Source: Antedon bifida (lineage: Eukaryota > Echinodermata > Crinoidea > Comatulida > Antedonidae). Taken from it: 64,000 nt of DNA. A program made the translations under genes and the position numbers. Numbering within the stretch: position 1 is the stretch's first letter; each line of letters starts with the position of its first letter. The notes under the pieces are model-generated. The model searched no databases. It saw nothing but the letters and a program-made list of their open reading frames with translations, and was not told the origin of the DNA. This document shows positions 12,281 to 25,200 of this stretch, piece by piece. The stretch is from NCBI GenBank assembly GCA_963402885.1, contig OY727096.1:4588001-4652000 (forward strand), written 5' to 3'.

Positions 12281-13685
12281 CCGACTGAACGCGAAACTAT
12301 ACGCACAAATACTACTGTAATCGTACAACCACAATATCCAAATTAGCGTAGTCGCGGAAGCTATCACAACTTCGACTCGTTTGTGACCCTTCACCTGTCC
12401 TTTACAGTTTGTACATCATTATTACATTATTCCATTTGATGGCACGACGAAGTATACATCTTTGAAACCAAAAAGGACTCTCGCGCGAATATCTCGTAAC
12501 GATGCTAAAGGATACAATAACATCAGCTGGTAGAGATATTTTTAAACTGTCGTTACATCGTTAGCATAATCCGATCTCTGAGGTTAAATCACCCGTATCT
12601 AAGCCAAAAATGACTATTCTAAATTACTGATGACGTCAGTTTTCACCAGAAGCTGTGTAGGCCTACTATTTATACTTATCATTAATATTCATATAGGAAA
12701 CAACCTATAATTTGCTTAACGATATTTTAAGCTTAGAAGACTCAAGATTGCCTTCAGGTGGGCTTACTCGAAAATCGTACATGGATTCTGGATGGAAAAA
12801 AGGTTTGATATTCCACCTACATGAACTGAACTAAGTTTAGACGTAAAAGAGAGGACCGACTGTAACTGTGACTGAAGTTAAACAAGAGAAGTATTATTTC
12901 TTACAAAAAAAAGCCGCTCAACTTTTTGACGTAACAGTTTCAATTTTTCTCTGAGAAAAAAATGAGCTTCATATACGTATGAAACGCCATATATGCCAAA
13001 ATTTATCCTTTACTAATAACATGTCGAAAACATGCAGTCTAGAAACTAAACTACTCAAATCAAATCCGGTGAGTATTTGTATTTGCAACCTCCAACACTG
13101 CACACAATTATTCACTATAGGTTTTTACTTAAAGCAGATAATACACACAAAAATGATAATTTGATGAAGATGAAGTAGCAATATATCCAATATTTTACAA
13201 ATAGCCTATTTACTTCGTTGTACACCTCGAAGCGTGATAAATTATTTACTTAAAAGGCACATTACTGATATATTGAGGTGTGTGTAATGGCAGGTACGGT
13301 TCACCCTCGGGTGAAACTAGCTCTGTTAAAACAAAAAAGATCAATGGATAGAATCTTATGTATGTTAGATAATTACTAAAGTGGTTCTACTGCTTGCACT
13401 GCCTGTTGAAGGAAAATTACTAGCTACGTCATGCGCGCGCCTCGAGAGAGAGCCACGATTTTCTGTCGATGCACAGAAATGCTGGTTTACACAAACTTAA
13501 GCAACGTCTTTGTTTCACCAAGGTGTATATAATTTGTGTGAGACGATAACTTCAATGCGTGTGCGTTCAATAGTTGAGCTGATGAGTACGATGTTGTATA
13601 CGCGCACGCGGTAACTTGTTGCCTTTTTTAATGCCGCTCGAAATGGGTACACGCGTCACATGTAAATGCGATAGAACAATCCGAT

Positions 13686-13824
13686 GTAAAGCTCTGTCTA
13701 CACTTTATGTGACAAAAAAAGTGTGATGTGGCCAAATACGGTAGTGATATGACGTCATCATGTCCATATATGGGTACATCAATTTTTCCCCATATAAAGT
13801 TTGCTGTGTGTAGACTGATTTTAG
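13686..13824. mobile_element. CArG MITE, copy 5
   Basis: The left TIR is intact and the right one diverged. The internal palindrome is a perfect CRE, TGACGTCA, beside CCATATATGG. Confidence 0.85.
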
Positions 13825-14404
13825 TTTAGTTTTTTAAACCGCTTGAACTGAGATGTGCCAGACACTTGCTGCCGATGCAAGGAAACGGGTTCAATTCTTT
13901 GTTTTTTTTTTCCAGAGAGGTTAATATTTTCTAGCAAATTACTCGTACGTGGTCAAACTCACAAATCTCTGACAAAAAACACTCTGCATCTTTAGAAATA
14001 CTACAATTTTCTCTCTATTTAAAGGGTATGACACGAAGAGTATTCGCTTACGCCAAATAGATTCTAGATATATCGTTGAATCATCTACTTTCATGCATAC
14101 TTGACACAAACAGGAAAAACACGGTAATAACATGTGAGAATCATTAATGAAGAGTATATATTTCACGAAATTTCGGTCAAAACGCGCGTAACACTTTCAT
14201 AATACTGTATAAAGGCGCGCGATTGTATGATTTATTGTCTGCCGAAAAGTACAACACACATTTTTTGTTGTTATCGATATTACAATTTTGAAAATTATTA
14301 GAACAAAATTCATACAGAAATATTGAAGTTAACGGTGATGTTTTTGTCATATGGTAAATTTTGAAACGTGTAGCGCCGAAATGAGGTAATAAATCACCGT
14401 GACG

Positions 14405-14510
14405 TCATAACTGCAGGCGATAATATTAAACTGTTACAAGATACAAGATGTGTAGTGTCATGGCCTATTGCGTGCTCATAATTTGTCACGTCGTAAAAGC
14501 ATAATACAGT
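14405..14510. repeat. Dispersed repeat shared with 21990-22072
   Basis: GCGATAATATTAAACTGTTACAAGAT, then CCTATTGCGTGC and TCGTAAAAG, recur with changes near 21998-22072 (given in part; key strings are TGTTACAAGATG and TATTGCGTGC). Nature unknown. Confidence 0.5.
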
Positions 14511-14731
14511 TGAACATTCAAACCCGGTTTATTATACTACTTTCCTACTTGACATCTTGTTCTTATTTTATCGATCTTTAAAACATGCTTTCTGCTGAAT
14601 AAATAATATACGGATAAAAAAATATATTTTTTCGTCTGAGGCATGTAGAGTAGGCCTAGGTATACATCCATAATTGAACTACGATTGCAAGTTCCAAGTT
14701 ACAGAATTATTAATAAAAATAAGTCTTATAT

Positions 14732-14931
14732 TAAACTTGGTTCCCACTAGCGACACAACGTAACGCAATCTACGTATGAAAATGCCCTTTCAATCGTTGT
14801 ATTTGCCATCGCCTGCGTGAAATCAAACCTACAATGTTTGCAGCACTATATTGCGTCGTCGGTTTCCACTTGTGATTACGAAATACAGCACATTGCGTCG
14901 ATACGTCGCGTTCTAGTAGGAACCACGCTTT
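14732..14931. mobile_element. GTTCCCACT MITE, subfamily A, first of a back-to-back cluster
   Basis: Ends AACTTGGTTCCCACTAG and GTAGGAACCACGCTT. The right end abuts the next copy directly. Confidence 0.83.
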
Positions 14932-15110
14932 GCTTGGTTCCCACTAGAACGTAACGCAAGGACGTAAACGCAACGCAAGCGTTTTAACCAATGACAAGCG
15001 AAGTTATAGACAGTTAGCAATCACAAGCGAATAAGCCATCGCTTGTGATTGGTCAATTCACTTGCGTTGCGTTACGTCCTTGCGTTGCGTCGCTAGTGGG
15101 AACCACGCTT
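14932..15110. mobile_element. GTTCCCACT MITE, subfamily B, second of the cluster
   Basis: Complete TIRs with inner inverted arms (AACCAATGACAAGCG against CGCTTGTGATTGGTCAA), giving a strong foldback. Confidence 0.85.
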
Positions 15111-15235
15111 AGCAACGTAAGAAAATGCCCTTCCGATAATTGTGTTTGCCCCCGCCTGGGTAAAATCAAACCTGCGATGTTTGCATCATTATTGCGTCGT
15201 CGGTTCCCACTTGTGATTTTGCAATACAGCACTAT
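15111..15235. mobile_element. GTTCCCACT MITE, subfamily A, truncated third copy
   Basis: Begins inside the subfamily A core (AGCAACGTAAGAAAATGCCC) and runs to AATACAGCAC; both outer ends are missing. Confidence 0.7.
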
Positions 15236-15512
15236 ATTTACATTTCTAACCAGGCATTGTGAAATGTTTTTAAATAGGTAAAAAAACCTACACAAAAATT
15301 AGGAATTTCCTAACAACAAATTTGAAATAAAAATGCATAGCGGTATAAAAATACGAAAGCTAGATCAGTGATGTATGCATTTTGTAACAGGCTATGTAGC
15401 ACAAATGAATCTAATTTTATATCGTTACTTTTCGGATATCTCTGGACGGCATACTAGTACAGTCAGATCTACAGATCGAACTCTTTTGTACCAAGGACAA
15501 GTTGCCCTGTCT

Positions 15513-15661
15513 ACCCTATCAAACTGGTTTGACAAAAAAAGTGTAATGTGTCCAAATATGGTAGTGATATGATTAAACATGGTAGTGTTTTGACATCATC
15601 ATGTCCATGGGCACATCAAATTTTTTGTCACATAAATTCTGATAGTGTAGACAGAGCTTAA
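15513..15661. mobile_element. CArG MITE, copy 6
   Basis: Left TIR diverged (GCCCTGTCTACCC), right TIR intact. One of two internal units has decayed (AAACATGGTAG). Confidence 0.85.
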
Positions 15662-16017
15662 GATTTTTAATCCGACTCATCCTGCTCGTCGTACGCAGTT
15701 TATACATACTCAGCGATTTTTTTTCAAGCCATGATTGGTTACCAATTGAATTTGGACGATTTGTTTACATACTGGTTGTATTGATCGTGGACAATACTCG
15801 CGTAAACGATCGATTAGCGGGCGCAGGTTACTATGATGTCACTATTTAAATCGTACCCGTATGTAATATTACAATGACGTGCTAGCAGGTCTACTTCTGA
15901 TTGTTGATTTAACATAATTAGATGCACATGTAGTAGAATATTACATTATCATTAATCAGTCTCTTGTTTGTTTCGATGAAATTTAACAATTTGAGTTAGG
16001 CTGTATTGATGGACGTG

Positions 16018-16145
16018 AAATTCTCTGGGATCAAAATTAATGTGAACTGACTTCGAATATCGTAAGTTACCATAAAGGCCAATTTACACAGACAAGCGAT
16101 AACGGTAACAATAAATAGAATCTATCTTGTTCCTTATGACCACTT
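16018..16145. repeat. Direct duplicate of 16357-16480
   Basis: GGGATCAAAATTAATGTGAA and the next ~110 bp recur 339 bp downstream with few differences, ending in the same MITE-left-end sequence. Confidence 0.75.
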
Positions 16146-16404
16146 ATAATAAAAATATCTTCTAATTGTAACCCTGGTTTATTATTCTTTAATTGTTTTT
16201 TTAGGGTGGGTTACTATTAGAAGGGGGGTTACTATTAGAGTAGTGGGTTACTATTACTAATCTTAAATTAGGCACCTGAAAATAGTAAGCCTAAACCACC
16301 CCAACTTTTTCGGTCAGCAACTCATAGCAAAATAATAAACAGTACGAATAAACATCATGGGATCAAAATTAATGTGAACTGACTTCGAATAGCGTAAGTG
16401 ACCA

Positions 16405-16649
16405 TAAAGGCCAATTTACACAGACGAGCGGTAACGGTAATAAAAATATAGAATCTATCTTATTCCTTATGACCGCTTATAATAAAAATATAGAATCCAT
16501 GTTATTCCTTATGACCATTTACACACAACGAGGAACGGACGGTGGTTTCCGGGCTCAGATCAGCAGAGATACAGATTCTATTTGGGACAAGCTACGCGGT
16601 TTTCGGCTTATCGCTACCGTGTTATCGTCTGTGTAAGTTGGCCTTAAGA
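16405..16649. mobile_element. MITE with AAGGCCAATTTACACAGAC ends
   Basis: Inverted ends of about 35 bp (CAATTTACACAGACGAGCGG against GTTATCGTCTGTGTAAGTTG) flanked by TAA. Its left ~75 bp plus 50 bp of flank are repeated at 16018-16145. Confidence 0.75.
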
Positions 16650-16833
16650 CCCGAAAATCTATCTCATGCCATCTAGAAATTGTTATGAAGAAGTCCTAAT
16701 TCATTTTTGATTTATTGATTTGCTTATATAATCCCACTTGAAATGTAAGGATCGGACGTAAGCGCACCGCCGCAATCAATTTTACCAATAAAGACGGGAT
16801 GGGACGGATCATCCTCCTACTTTCGCTTGTACT

Positions 16834-16974
16834 CGCGTTTGGTTCCCACTACAGAGACGCAGCGCAATTGATTTGACCGATCACAAGCGCTGAAAAATTC
16901 AAACTGTCGCTTGTCTCTCTTGCATTGCGTTTACGTTCTTGCGTTGCGTCTCTAGAGTGGGAACCAAGCTTTAT
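16834..16974. mobile_element. GTTCCCACT MITE, subfamily B
   Basis: Ends GGTTCCCACT and AGTGGGAACCAAGCTTTA, with a shortened core. Confidence 0.8.
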
Positions 16975-17604
16975 GGTCGCTACGTGCGTCCAATTGGCAA
17001 CTAAGCTTACATCTTTTCAACGAGTAAGTTGATTGAACTAGCGTTCACATAGGTTCCGAGATCTCACGTACAAGCTCATTGATATTGACTGGAATAGAAA
17101 AGCACACAAAAACACGACCATTGTAATAAGGTTAATAAGTCTTGCTTTTGTTATAGTTGACAAATCGTGTCCATACGATATTATATCTTTATTTACATTA
17201 TAGCAATTGATCGATTAAACACACGGAGAAAAAGTACATATCATCGTTAGCGCATGCGCATGAGAAGGACCGCTGCAATAATGAATAACTGTACTTGATT
17301 TAACAAACGATTGTTTAGTTTTAAAACACATTAATCACCATTATTATTATAATCATTAAGCTTCACTTTATACATATAATATATTGAATACATTTGGTTT
17401 CAATGCCAATAAGGAACTAATAAGCAATGTATGTTGTACATTTTTTAGTTTAAACTTATTAACACATATAAATAAATTACTGTTTATTAATATTCATTTG
17501 TAGCATGAATAGTAATCTGTAGTATTAAAGATTAACATTATTAAAGATTAACATTATTACAAGGATTAAGATTAATGATGTAATGAACTAGATGAATAGT
17601 TTAA

Positions 17605-18210
17605 AGCGCTAATCAAAAATCCTTTACCAATCATTCACTATTGAGACATGCGAGTGACACGCGTGTAATGACCGAGCGACATACGAGAACCAATTACTTA
17701 TTTTGTGAAAATTAGGCAGCAATAAACCGGATTTTTACTCGAAAAATACTCGCGAGTGATACGCGTGTAATGACCGAGCGACATACGAGAACCAATTACT
17801 TATTTTGTGAAAATTAGGCAGCAATAACCGGAAATTTACTCGAAAAATACTCGCGAGTGATACGCGTGTATGACCGAGCGACATACGAGAACCAATTACT
17901 TATTTGTGAAAATTAGGCAGCAATAACCGGAATTTTACTCGAAAAATACATGCGAGTGATACGCGTGTATGACCGAGAGACATACGAGAACCAATTTCTT
18001 ACTTTTTGCAAATTAAACATTAGGCAGCAATAACCGGAATTTTACTCGAAAAATAAATGCGAGTGATACGCGTGTATTGACGAGCGCCATACGAGAACCA
18101 ATTACTTATTGTTGAGCAAATTAAACATTAGGCAGCAATAACCCGACTTTTACTCCAAAAATACATGCGAGTGATACGTGTGTATTTATTGGTAAAGGTT
18201 TTTTGAATAC
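17605..18210. repeat. ~100-108-bp satellite array bounded by an inverted repeat
   Basis: GCGAGTGA recurs at 17650, 17752, 17853, 17952, 18059 and 18167, so units are 99-108 bp with motifs ACGCGTGTA, ATACGAGAACCAATTA and ATTAGGCAGCAATAA. The array is bounded by AAAATCCTTTACCAAT (about 17616) and its complement ATTGGTAAAGGTTTT (about 18188), suggesting it sits inside a transposon. Confidence 0.85.
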
Positions 18211-19240
18211 GTGTATACTGTATACCCCAGTAAGATAAAATAACAAGAAATGAATTAATTAATTAATAAATAATACCGTAACTTTGTTAAAACTAATTAT
18301 TAATGAATATAATATAAAATTCTAATATATGTATATAGATGTTCACATTTATTTTGGCATGTATATATTTTCAGCAGCGAATTAATATATAATGTACAGT
18401 TTATCAACATTTAATTTACATACACTATATTTGACCTTTAACCTAACGAATGACGTCATACTATCCTAATTAAGTAGTAATATAGTACCGATGCAGTTCG
18501 TCATAGGTACACATCACCATAACCTGTTGTTTCCGACACGAAACTTGATTAGGAACATCGTATAAAAAAAGTACTGCGTATTTCTTCAGCCAGTTAAACG
18601 AAATAATACCCCTTCCCCAACACCCAATCCCCCTTACCCAACCCTTTCTTACACATCCCCCACCCAACAAAAATAACTGAAATTGAATAAATATATAGAT
18701 TATCCATGTTGGCCGAATAAATCCCATCATTAGCCAAATCACACTGTAAGGGGAGAAGCGCATTCACAAATGGATCGATGGTCCAAAAAGACTCATCATA
18801 TCATCATAAAACAAAAACAAACAAAATAGAACAAATAAATATAATATATATTATATATTTCGATACTATTGTTTTTAAAAGTATTTTCTTTAATTGAATA
18901 ATATAAGAGGTATTTTCCATAAGCTCCTAACATAATACTGTTATATGCAGCACCACGTAGAGGTGAAGATTTAAAAAAAATATACAGAAATGTTATGCTG
19001 AGATGTTGCATAAAAATAGTTACTCCCTAATAATAAGTACTAATCATACCAAATAAGGTAATAGTGACCCACTATAACTAATTAATGTTTAACTCTTTGA
19101 GTAGTTTGATTATAATTCATAAATTAAAATCACAATGTTATCTTTACGAATTACTTTAAGATTAATTTCTGCCGTAAAAAGAGTACTACCAACAGTTCTG
19201 ATATTAAGCTGAAGCAGACGACTTATATCCATATTAAACG

Positions 19241-19353
19241 TAAAGCTCGGTCAACACTATCAAACCAGTTTGACAAAAAAAAGGTGTGATGTGTCCAAAT
19301 ATGGTAGTCATATGCCCCAATATGGTAGTGATATGACATCATCATGCACATTT
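19241..19353. mobile_element. CArG MITE, copy 7, right end missing
   Basis: Intact from the left TIR to TGACATCATCATG, then breaks into unrelated sequence, losing the right third. Confidence 0.75.
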
Positions 19354-19506
19354 TAAACCCGGAGTTTCCCTTTAAATACCTGCTTTTCTTGTTTCAAAAG
19401 GTTCTTATTTTATGATGTACTGTTATTTCAGAAATTACATGCTAGAGATATCAACAAGTTCCAAGGTAGCAAAACAGAGACCTGTATCAATTGTTATCTC
19501 CAGGAG

Positions 19507-19627
19507 TAAAGCTCTGTCTACACTATCAAACTTTGTGTCCATATATGGACATGACGATGTCGTATCACTACCATATTTGGGCACCCTTTTTTTGTCAAAC
19601 TAGTTTGATAGTGTAGGCAGAGCATTA
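19507..19627. mobile_element. CArG MITE, copy 8
   Basis: Internally shortened copy with both TIRs. It retains CCATATATGG and one CCATATTTGG. Confidence 0.88.
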
Positions 19628-19891
19628 TTATTACTCCAACTGGCCAATCACTTTAAAAGTTATCTTAAATACCATCTTCTTAATATATTATAATACTAAT
19701 TAATTAAACTAAAATTAGCTTGACAGTGTATAATTTTATTTTTTTTTTTTTTAAATATTTAATATTATTCATTTCATTAAATTAAAATTAAATCAATTTA
19801 ATGTACTTATGTGAACAACGTTTTTTTTGTTCTTTAACTTTTAGTCTCCAGTGCTTATGAATATTCATTAACTTATTTTATCATATTCTGT

Positions 19892-20725
19892 GATTCTACT
19901 TTATGAATTAATTGGATAAACTAACGGGTTCCGCTTGATCACACAGAGCTTGTTATTTGATCATTTAAAGGTCACATGACTTGCTTGATCATGATCAGTG
20001 AAGGCATGTTTAACAGTGAATGCTGATTGGTTGATTCTATTTATGAATTAATTAGCTAATCTAACAGGTTCCGCTTGATCACACAGAGCATGTTATTTGA
20101 TCATTTAAAGGTCACATGACTTGCTTGATCATGATCAGTGAAGGCATGTTTAACAGTGAATGCTGATTGGTTGATTCTATTTATGAATTAATTAGCTAAT
20201 CTAACAGGTTCCGCTTGATCACACAGAGCATGTTATTTGATCATTTAAAGGTCACGTGACTTGCTTGATCATGATTAGTAGAGGCATGATCAACAGTGAA
20301 TGCTGATTGGTTGATTCTACTTTATGAATTAATTAGCTGATCTTACAGGTTCCGCTTGATCACACAGAGCATGTTATTTGATCATTTAAAGGTCACATGA
20401 CTTGCTTGATCATGATCAGTAGAGGCATGATTAACAGTGAATGCTGATTGGTTGATTCTATTTATGAATTAATTAGCTAATCTAACAGGTTCCGCTTGAT
20501 CACACAGAGCATGTTATTTGATCATTTAAAGGTCACGTGACTTGCTTGATCATGATTGCTAGAGGCATGATCAACAGTGAATGCTGATTGGTTGATTCTA
20601 CTTTATGAATTAATTAGCTGATCTTACAGGTTCCGCTTGATCACACAGAGCATGTTATTTGATCATTTAAAGGTCACATGACTTGCTTGATCATGATCAG
20701 TAGAGGCATGATTAACAGTGAATGT
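19892..20725. repeat. ~140-bp satellite, six units
   Basis: GATTCTA recurs at 19892, 20033, 20173, 20313, 20454 and 20594. Each unit carries GGTTCCGCTTGATCACACAG, a CACATG or CACGTG E-box, and CTTGATCATGATCA or a variant. The later units alternate between two types. Confidence 0.92.
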
Positions 20726-22219
20726 GAGTGTAAATTGTGATTAAAATGTGACGAATATGAGTTGTATATTTCAAACGTTTATAAATATTAATTAAAAATA
20801 ATATATATATATATTAGATTTCAATCATCTAATAATTCCTAATATGTTGAATGATATTTTCTCTCAAAACAAATATTTCTTCCTAGTGATTTAAAATAAA
20901 CTTTTTTGTTTTTAAATTTTTGTTAAAGAATAAATTTCTATTTGAATTGAAAAAAGAAAGGAAGAAAAAAAGAAAGCCCCTTCTGGGTTGTTCAGCCTGT
21001 GACCAGCACACACTAAATAAAATATTTAAAAACAGTAAATCACTAGTTATCTATTTCCGAGAACTATTAATATTTCTTATTCTCTGGATACCTGATTGTC
21101 AAGGGACCCATTACCCCTCGCTTCAAGGAAAACCTAGCACTTAAGATTTCATAAAAATAATGAACTCTACAGACTAAATAATAATTACTTTGTATTATTA
21201 CTAAATATTAATAGTTACGTTAGTTGATATTGAAAGAAAGTAATTACAGATTTTTAATTTCCATGCTAAGACTTTAGATTGTCTATACAATTCAATTTTA
21301 CAGATGGTCAGGGTGGTCCAACTGTTACATTTATCTGACATTATAGATATATGACCATTTCTTCAAATGATGTATGCTTTACATAAAAAAAGAACAAGTG
21401 TCAGAGAGGAGAATGTTGTTCATAAAGATGAGATGATGAGAGATGGGAAGGAATTTAAAGTTTTCCTGGTTTTCCTGAACAAACCTCCACAACATGATTT
21501 TAATCAGGTGTGGAAAAGATTGAATACGTATGGCACGCAAGCCAGTTGCCAGGATAATCACTTGAGAATGCTTTTTTTCCCCACAAAATGGTATATTTTC
21601 ACCAAAAATGACAAAATCGTCATAAGCTAACCTAAAGTGTATTATCATGCTGGTCTCACTTTAGGAAGAAAGGGGTTTGACTGAAACTTTGAATGTTCCC
21701 TAGCTACGGACTTGGATGATGCATGCAAATATGGATAGCTAAATTTCTCATTCTCTCAAGATAGGATGCCCTTGTATTCATTAAGAGTGATCAATGTTAG
21801 TTCTATTGTTGCCTATAAGTGAATCTGAATTTACAAAAGCATGCCGTTACCATCTGTTGTGGAGACAACAACATAGGCATAAAACGGTCTACAGACTGCA
21901 TTTTACTACAGTAAAATATCGTGTATTATAATTTGTTTAAGGTTGATGACATTATACAAGGGAATATATCCATAAATCATCATGCTACCGTAACGGCAGA
22001 CGATAATTTTAAAATGTTACAAGATGTGCAGTGTTACGCCTTATTGCGTGCAAGAACTCGTCACCTCATAAAGATTTGAATGGGGGTCTATAAAATCTGG
22101 AGACTATGATGAGAAAATATTTTCTACCTTCCAGAATTTCATCACAGAAATTTCAACATGCAGAGAAGTGCTTACCAGAAAAACTCTTTGTTAACCTAAT
22201 CATTTCTAGGCTAGGAGTT
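20726..22219. other. Between the 140-bp satellite and the TRAPPC9 stop: no gene recognised
   Basis: AT-rich, with overlapping short ORFs of 87-89 codons on both strands at 21367-21648 that match nothing I know. The right part should hold the TRAPPC9 3' UTR; no clear polyadenylation signal was located. Confidence 0.5.
21990..22072. repeat. Dispersed repeat shared with 14405-14510
   Basis: Shares CGATAAT, TGTTACAAGAT, GTGCAGTGTTACGCC and TATTGCGTGC with the 14.4-kb copy. It lies about 150 bp beyond the TRAPPC9 stop codon, possibly within its 3' UTR. Confidence 0.5.
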
Positions 22220-25200
22220 TCACCCCTCACCTACTACTAGCACTTCTATCGGAGGCCTGTACTTCCACACTGTTAGGCTGGTTTGTGCCTTTCCTTTAAA
22301 CTTGGGTGTCTTAACAGGCTTGCTAGGCAGGCTGATGCGTGGCATTTGAAGGCTAAGCCTTTCTGGTTGAGGAGTTCCAAGGGCGTCCGGAGAGTCTTTG
22401 CTGCTGAAGCGTGGACGTTTCTCCCTGCATTGCATACTGAACTTGAAAAGGCCAGGCTGGAAGAAGACGTACTGGCATGTATGCGTTAGGGACAATCCTG
22501 CCCCAAGCTAAAAAAATGGAAATAATATTTTTACTGGATCATAGAGCTATTAATTACTTCCAAACACCACCATCATAAGGATTCAACACATGAAAAAAAA
22601 ATACAAAGATAAAGCTAGCCCATGCGGGAATCAAGGTTCTTATTTGTGTTTGCAACATGTTGATGTTGTTCTCTATTATTATTGGTTGGCTTTTGGCAAA
22701 CAAAAAACAAAACACAGACAACATTGGGTTGATTTTAAAGAATCATAAAAAATGTTGGCTTTTAAAACAATTCCTTGTTATATATGCTCTCTGTGTTTTT
22801 ACTAAATTATACTTACCGATTCATCTATAACCTTATTGCAACCCATACATGCCACATGTTCATCGAAGTGCGCAAGCTTCACACCATTCTGTTGATCTTG
22901 AAACGGTTCAACGACAATACTCAAATCATCCAACAACTCCTCCATGTTGTTCGTCAGATTGACCCGGAGGTCAACGATTTCACCAACCTTCACCTTTAAA
23001 GGATCCTCCTGGTGTTCATGCTGCATCTCATTAATGGTGACGCTCCACTGGATGGGACATAGTCGGATGTTGTCTATCATTGCATCAGATAGGGAAATGT
23101 GCTCTACTGATACTGTACCGGTTCTTTTCTCTGCAGCTTAATGACTTAGTTAAGGAATACACTACATCCTGTCATAATATTTATTTTTAAAGTAAAGTAC
23201 ACATGTACTACAAACAAATTAACAACGTGGCATTCTTGATGAACTGGCAAGGGACGATCATTAACAGTATTTAGTACACATAGGTGACAAACAAACACAT
23301 CTGTGAAACATTCGTAACAATATTCATGATTTGTACCGCACACAAACAACTGTATAAATATTGGCATAGATGAGCTCTTAAATTACATTTACATACATGC
23401 ACAAAGTCTTTTTAAATTACTGAATTAGATATAAACGTATCAAGGGAACATCACAACCACTATCACTTACCAAGTCAAGACAAATCTTGTGCTTGGGGAA
23501 ATCAATGCAATCAATCATCTTTGTAATTATTATCAAAATAAATATGGTACCATACTGAATTCTGCTTGTGTTTGTATACAAAGACAAAGTTTTAAACTTG
23601 CACATTATTGCCATTTAAATTTTGGTGGAGAGATGACATCATAAAGTGATATTCGAGGAATTGGAAAATGCTGGAGGAGGGTTACATCCAGCAGTGATGG
23701 TGATGATGATCATGATGATGCTGATGGAAGAAGAACACGATGATGAAGAACAACAAGATAATGATAATATTAATAATGATGATGGTGATGGTGGTGATGG
23801 CGGTGATGACAATGATGATGATGATGGTGATAACAATGGCGGTGATGGTGATGGCGGTGATGGTGATGATCGTGATGGCGGTGATGGTGATGATCGTGAT
23901 GGTGGTGATCGTGATGGTGGTGGTGGTGTTGGTGGTGATGACGATAGTGATGACGATGGCGGTGAGGATGGTGATGATGATGATGATGGGGATGGTGATG
24001 ATGATGGTAAAATAATAATTGCTTCTAAGCCCTTCACATTATAACTCCGGTCAATTTTTGGATCAAACTCCTATGGAAATCCTCCTATAATGCAGCTAAT
24101 AATCAGAGCAATTATGTTTTGACCTTACTAGGTACCCATTTATACACCTGGATGGAGATGATGAAGATAGTAATAAGTATGCCTAATTTTCTTTTAAAAT
24201 TTTCTGGAATTTACAATTTTGTGATAAAAATATAACTATAACTTTCATAAGAACATTTTTGCTGAAAAATTTTATTTATTTTCATAACAAATTGTTTTAA
24301 GCTTCTACTGATAGCTTGCCTATATTATTCTTGTATTAAAGAATATGATTACAATAGGATGGTCAAAATAAACTGAAAGAAGACTGAGATTGTATCAAGG
24401 GACGTATTAATTAATACTTTCCGAGGTCTCGTTTTACGATTTAATTTAATGACTGTAATAATATTGAATTGGTTAAATACATAATGCAAATAAATTTTTC
24501 AAACTTGTAGAATATGCTGGTATTTGGTCACGCATGATAACGGCAATTAAATTGCAGGATTCATTACTAGTACAGTATTGTTAAAGACAAATATAATTTT
24601 AAACTCTACAACTTGAAAACAGATTTCATTTACAAAGCAGAGCTGTACATTTTTAAAATGTTAAAATGGAGGTAGTGAAAAAATGTTTGAATTGATAATT
24701 ACTGATCAAAATGAATCATTTTTTTTATCATTATTGTTCATTTTTTTCTTTAGTGAAAGCACTGTATAAATTTTTATTATTACCATTATCATAACTCTCA
24801 TACTGCCTAATGCATACATTTTTCTTACATGTATGGTAACTAAATTCTACAAAATGTTTCGGTTTTAATATTTTGGCACACATGGTGTGTCATAAATACA
24901 CTTGAACTGGAATAAAAATCAAAATGGCAGCTGGTGGTGTTAAAAAGAAGAAAAAAATAACTAGACACTTTTGACAAGTCTATTGGTAACTATCGGATGC
25001 CTCTTGGAAACTTACATACCATTTTTATTTTGTGTTTGTATAACTCGACACCTTAATTATTATTTTTTTCTTAAACGTTAACGACAGGAAATTTAGAGGT
25101 GCATTACAAAGTTTGAGCCTTTATCGGCCAAACAAACCTATCATAAGTAGATAGACGGACACTTTTACCGGTCTCGAGGGTGTCCGCTTACATCATTTTT

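Larger units (their letters stand above)
9138..17604. other. Intergenic, upstream of KCNK: no gene recognised
   Basis: Contains the KCNK 5' flank and the MITE copies listed separately. Other stretches over 300 bp (9.15-10.5, 11.05-12.05, 12.3-13.65, 13.85-14.4, 15.7-16.0, 17.0-17.6 kb) show only short ORFs with no recognisable product. Confidence 0.6.

Noticed and set aside
15045-15295. Overlapping 78-80-codon ORFs on both strands
   Set aside because: They lie within the GTTCCCACT MITE cluster and reflect inverted-repeat sequence.
21367-21648. Overlapping 87- and 89-codon ORFs
   Set aside because: Opposite strands, no recognisable motif, AT-rich context; probably chance.
23646-24044. 132-codon Asp/Gly-rich ORF and its antisense Ser/Pro-rich ORF
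   Set aside because: Both are translations of a GAT-type microsatellite within a TRAPPC9 intron; neither has a protein-like composition.
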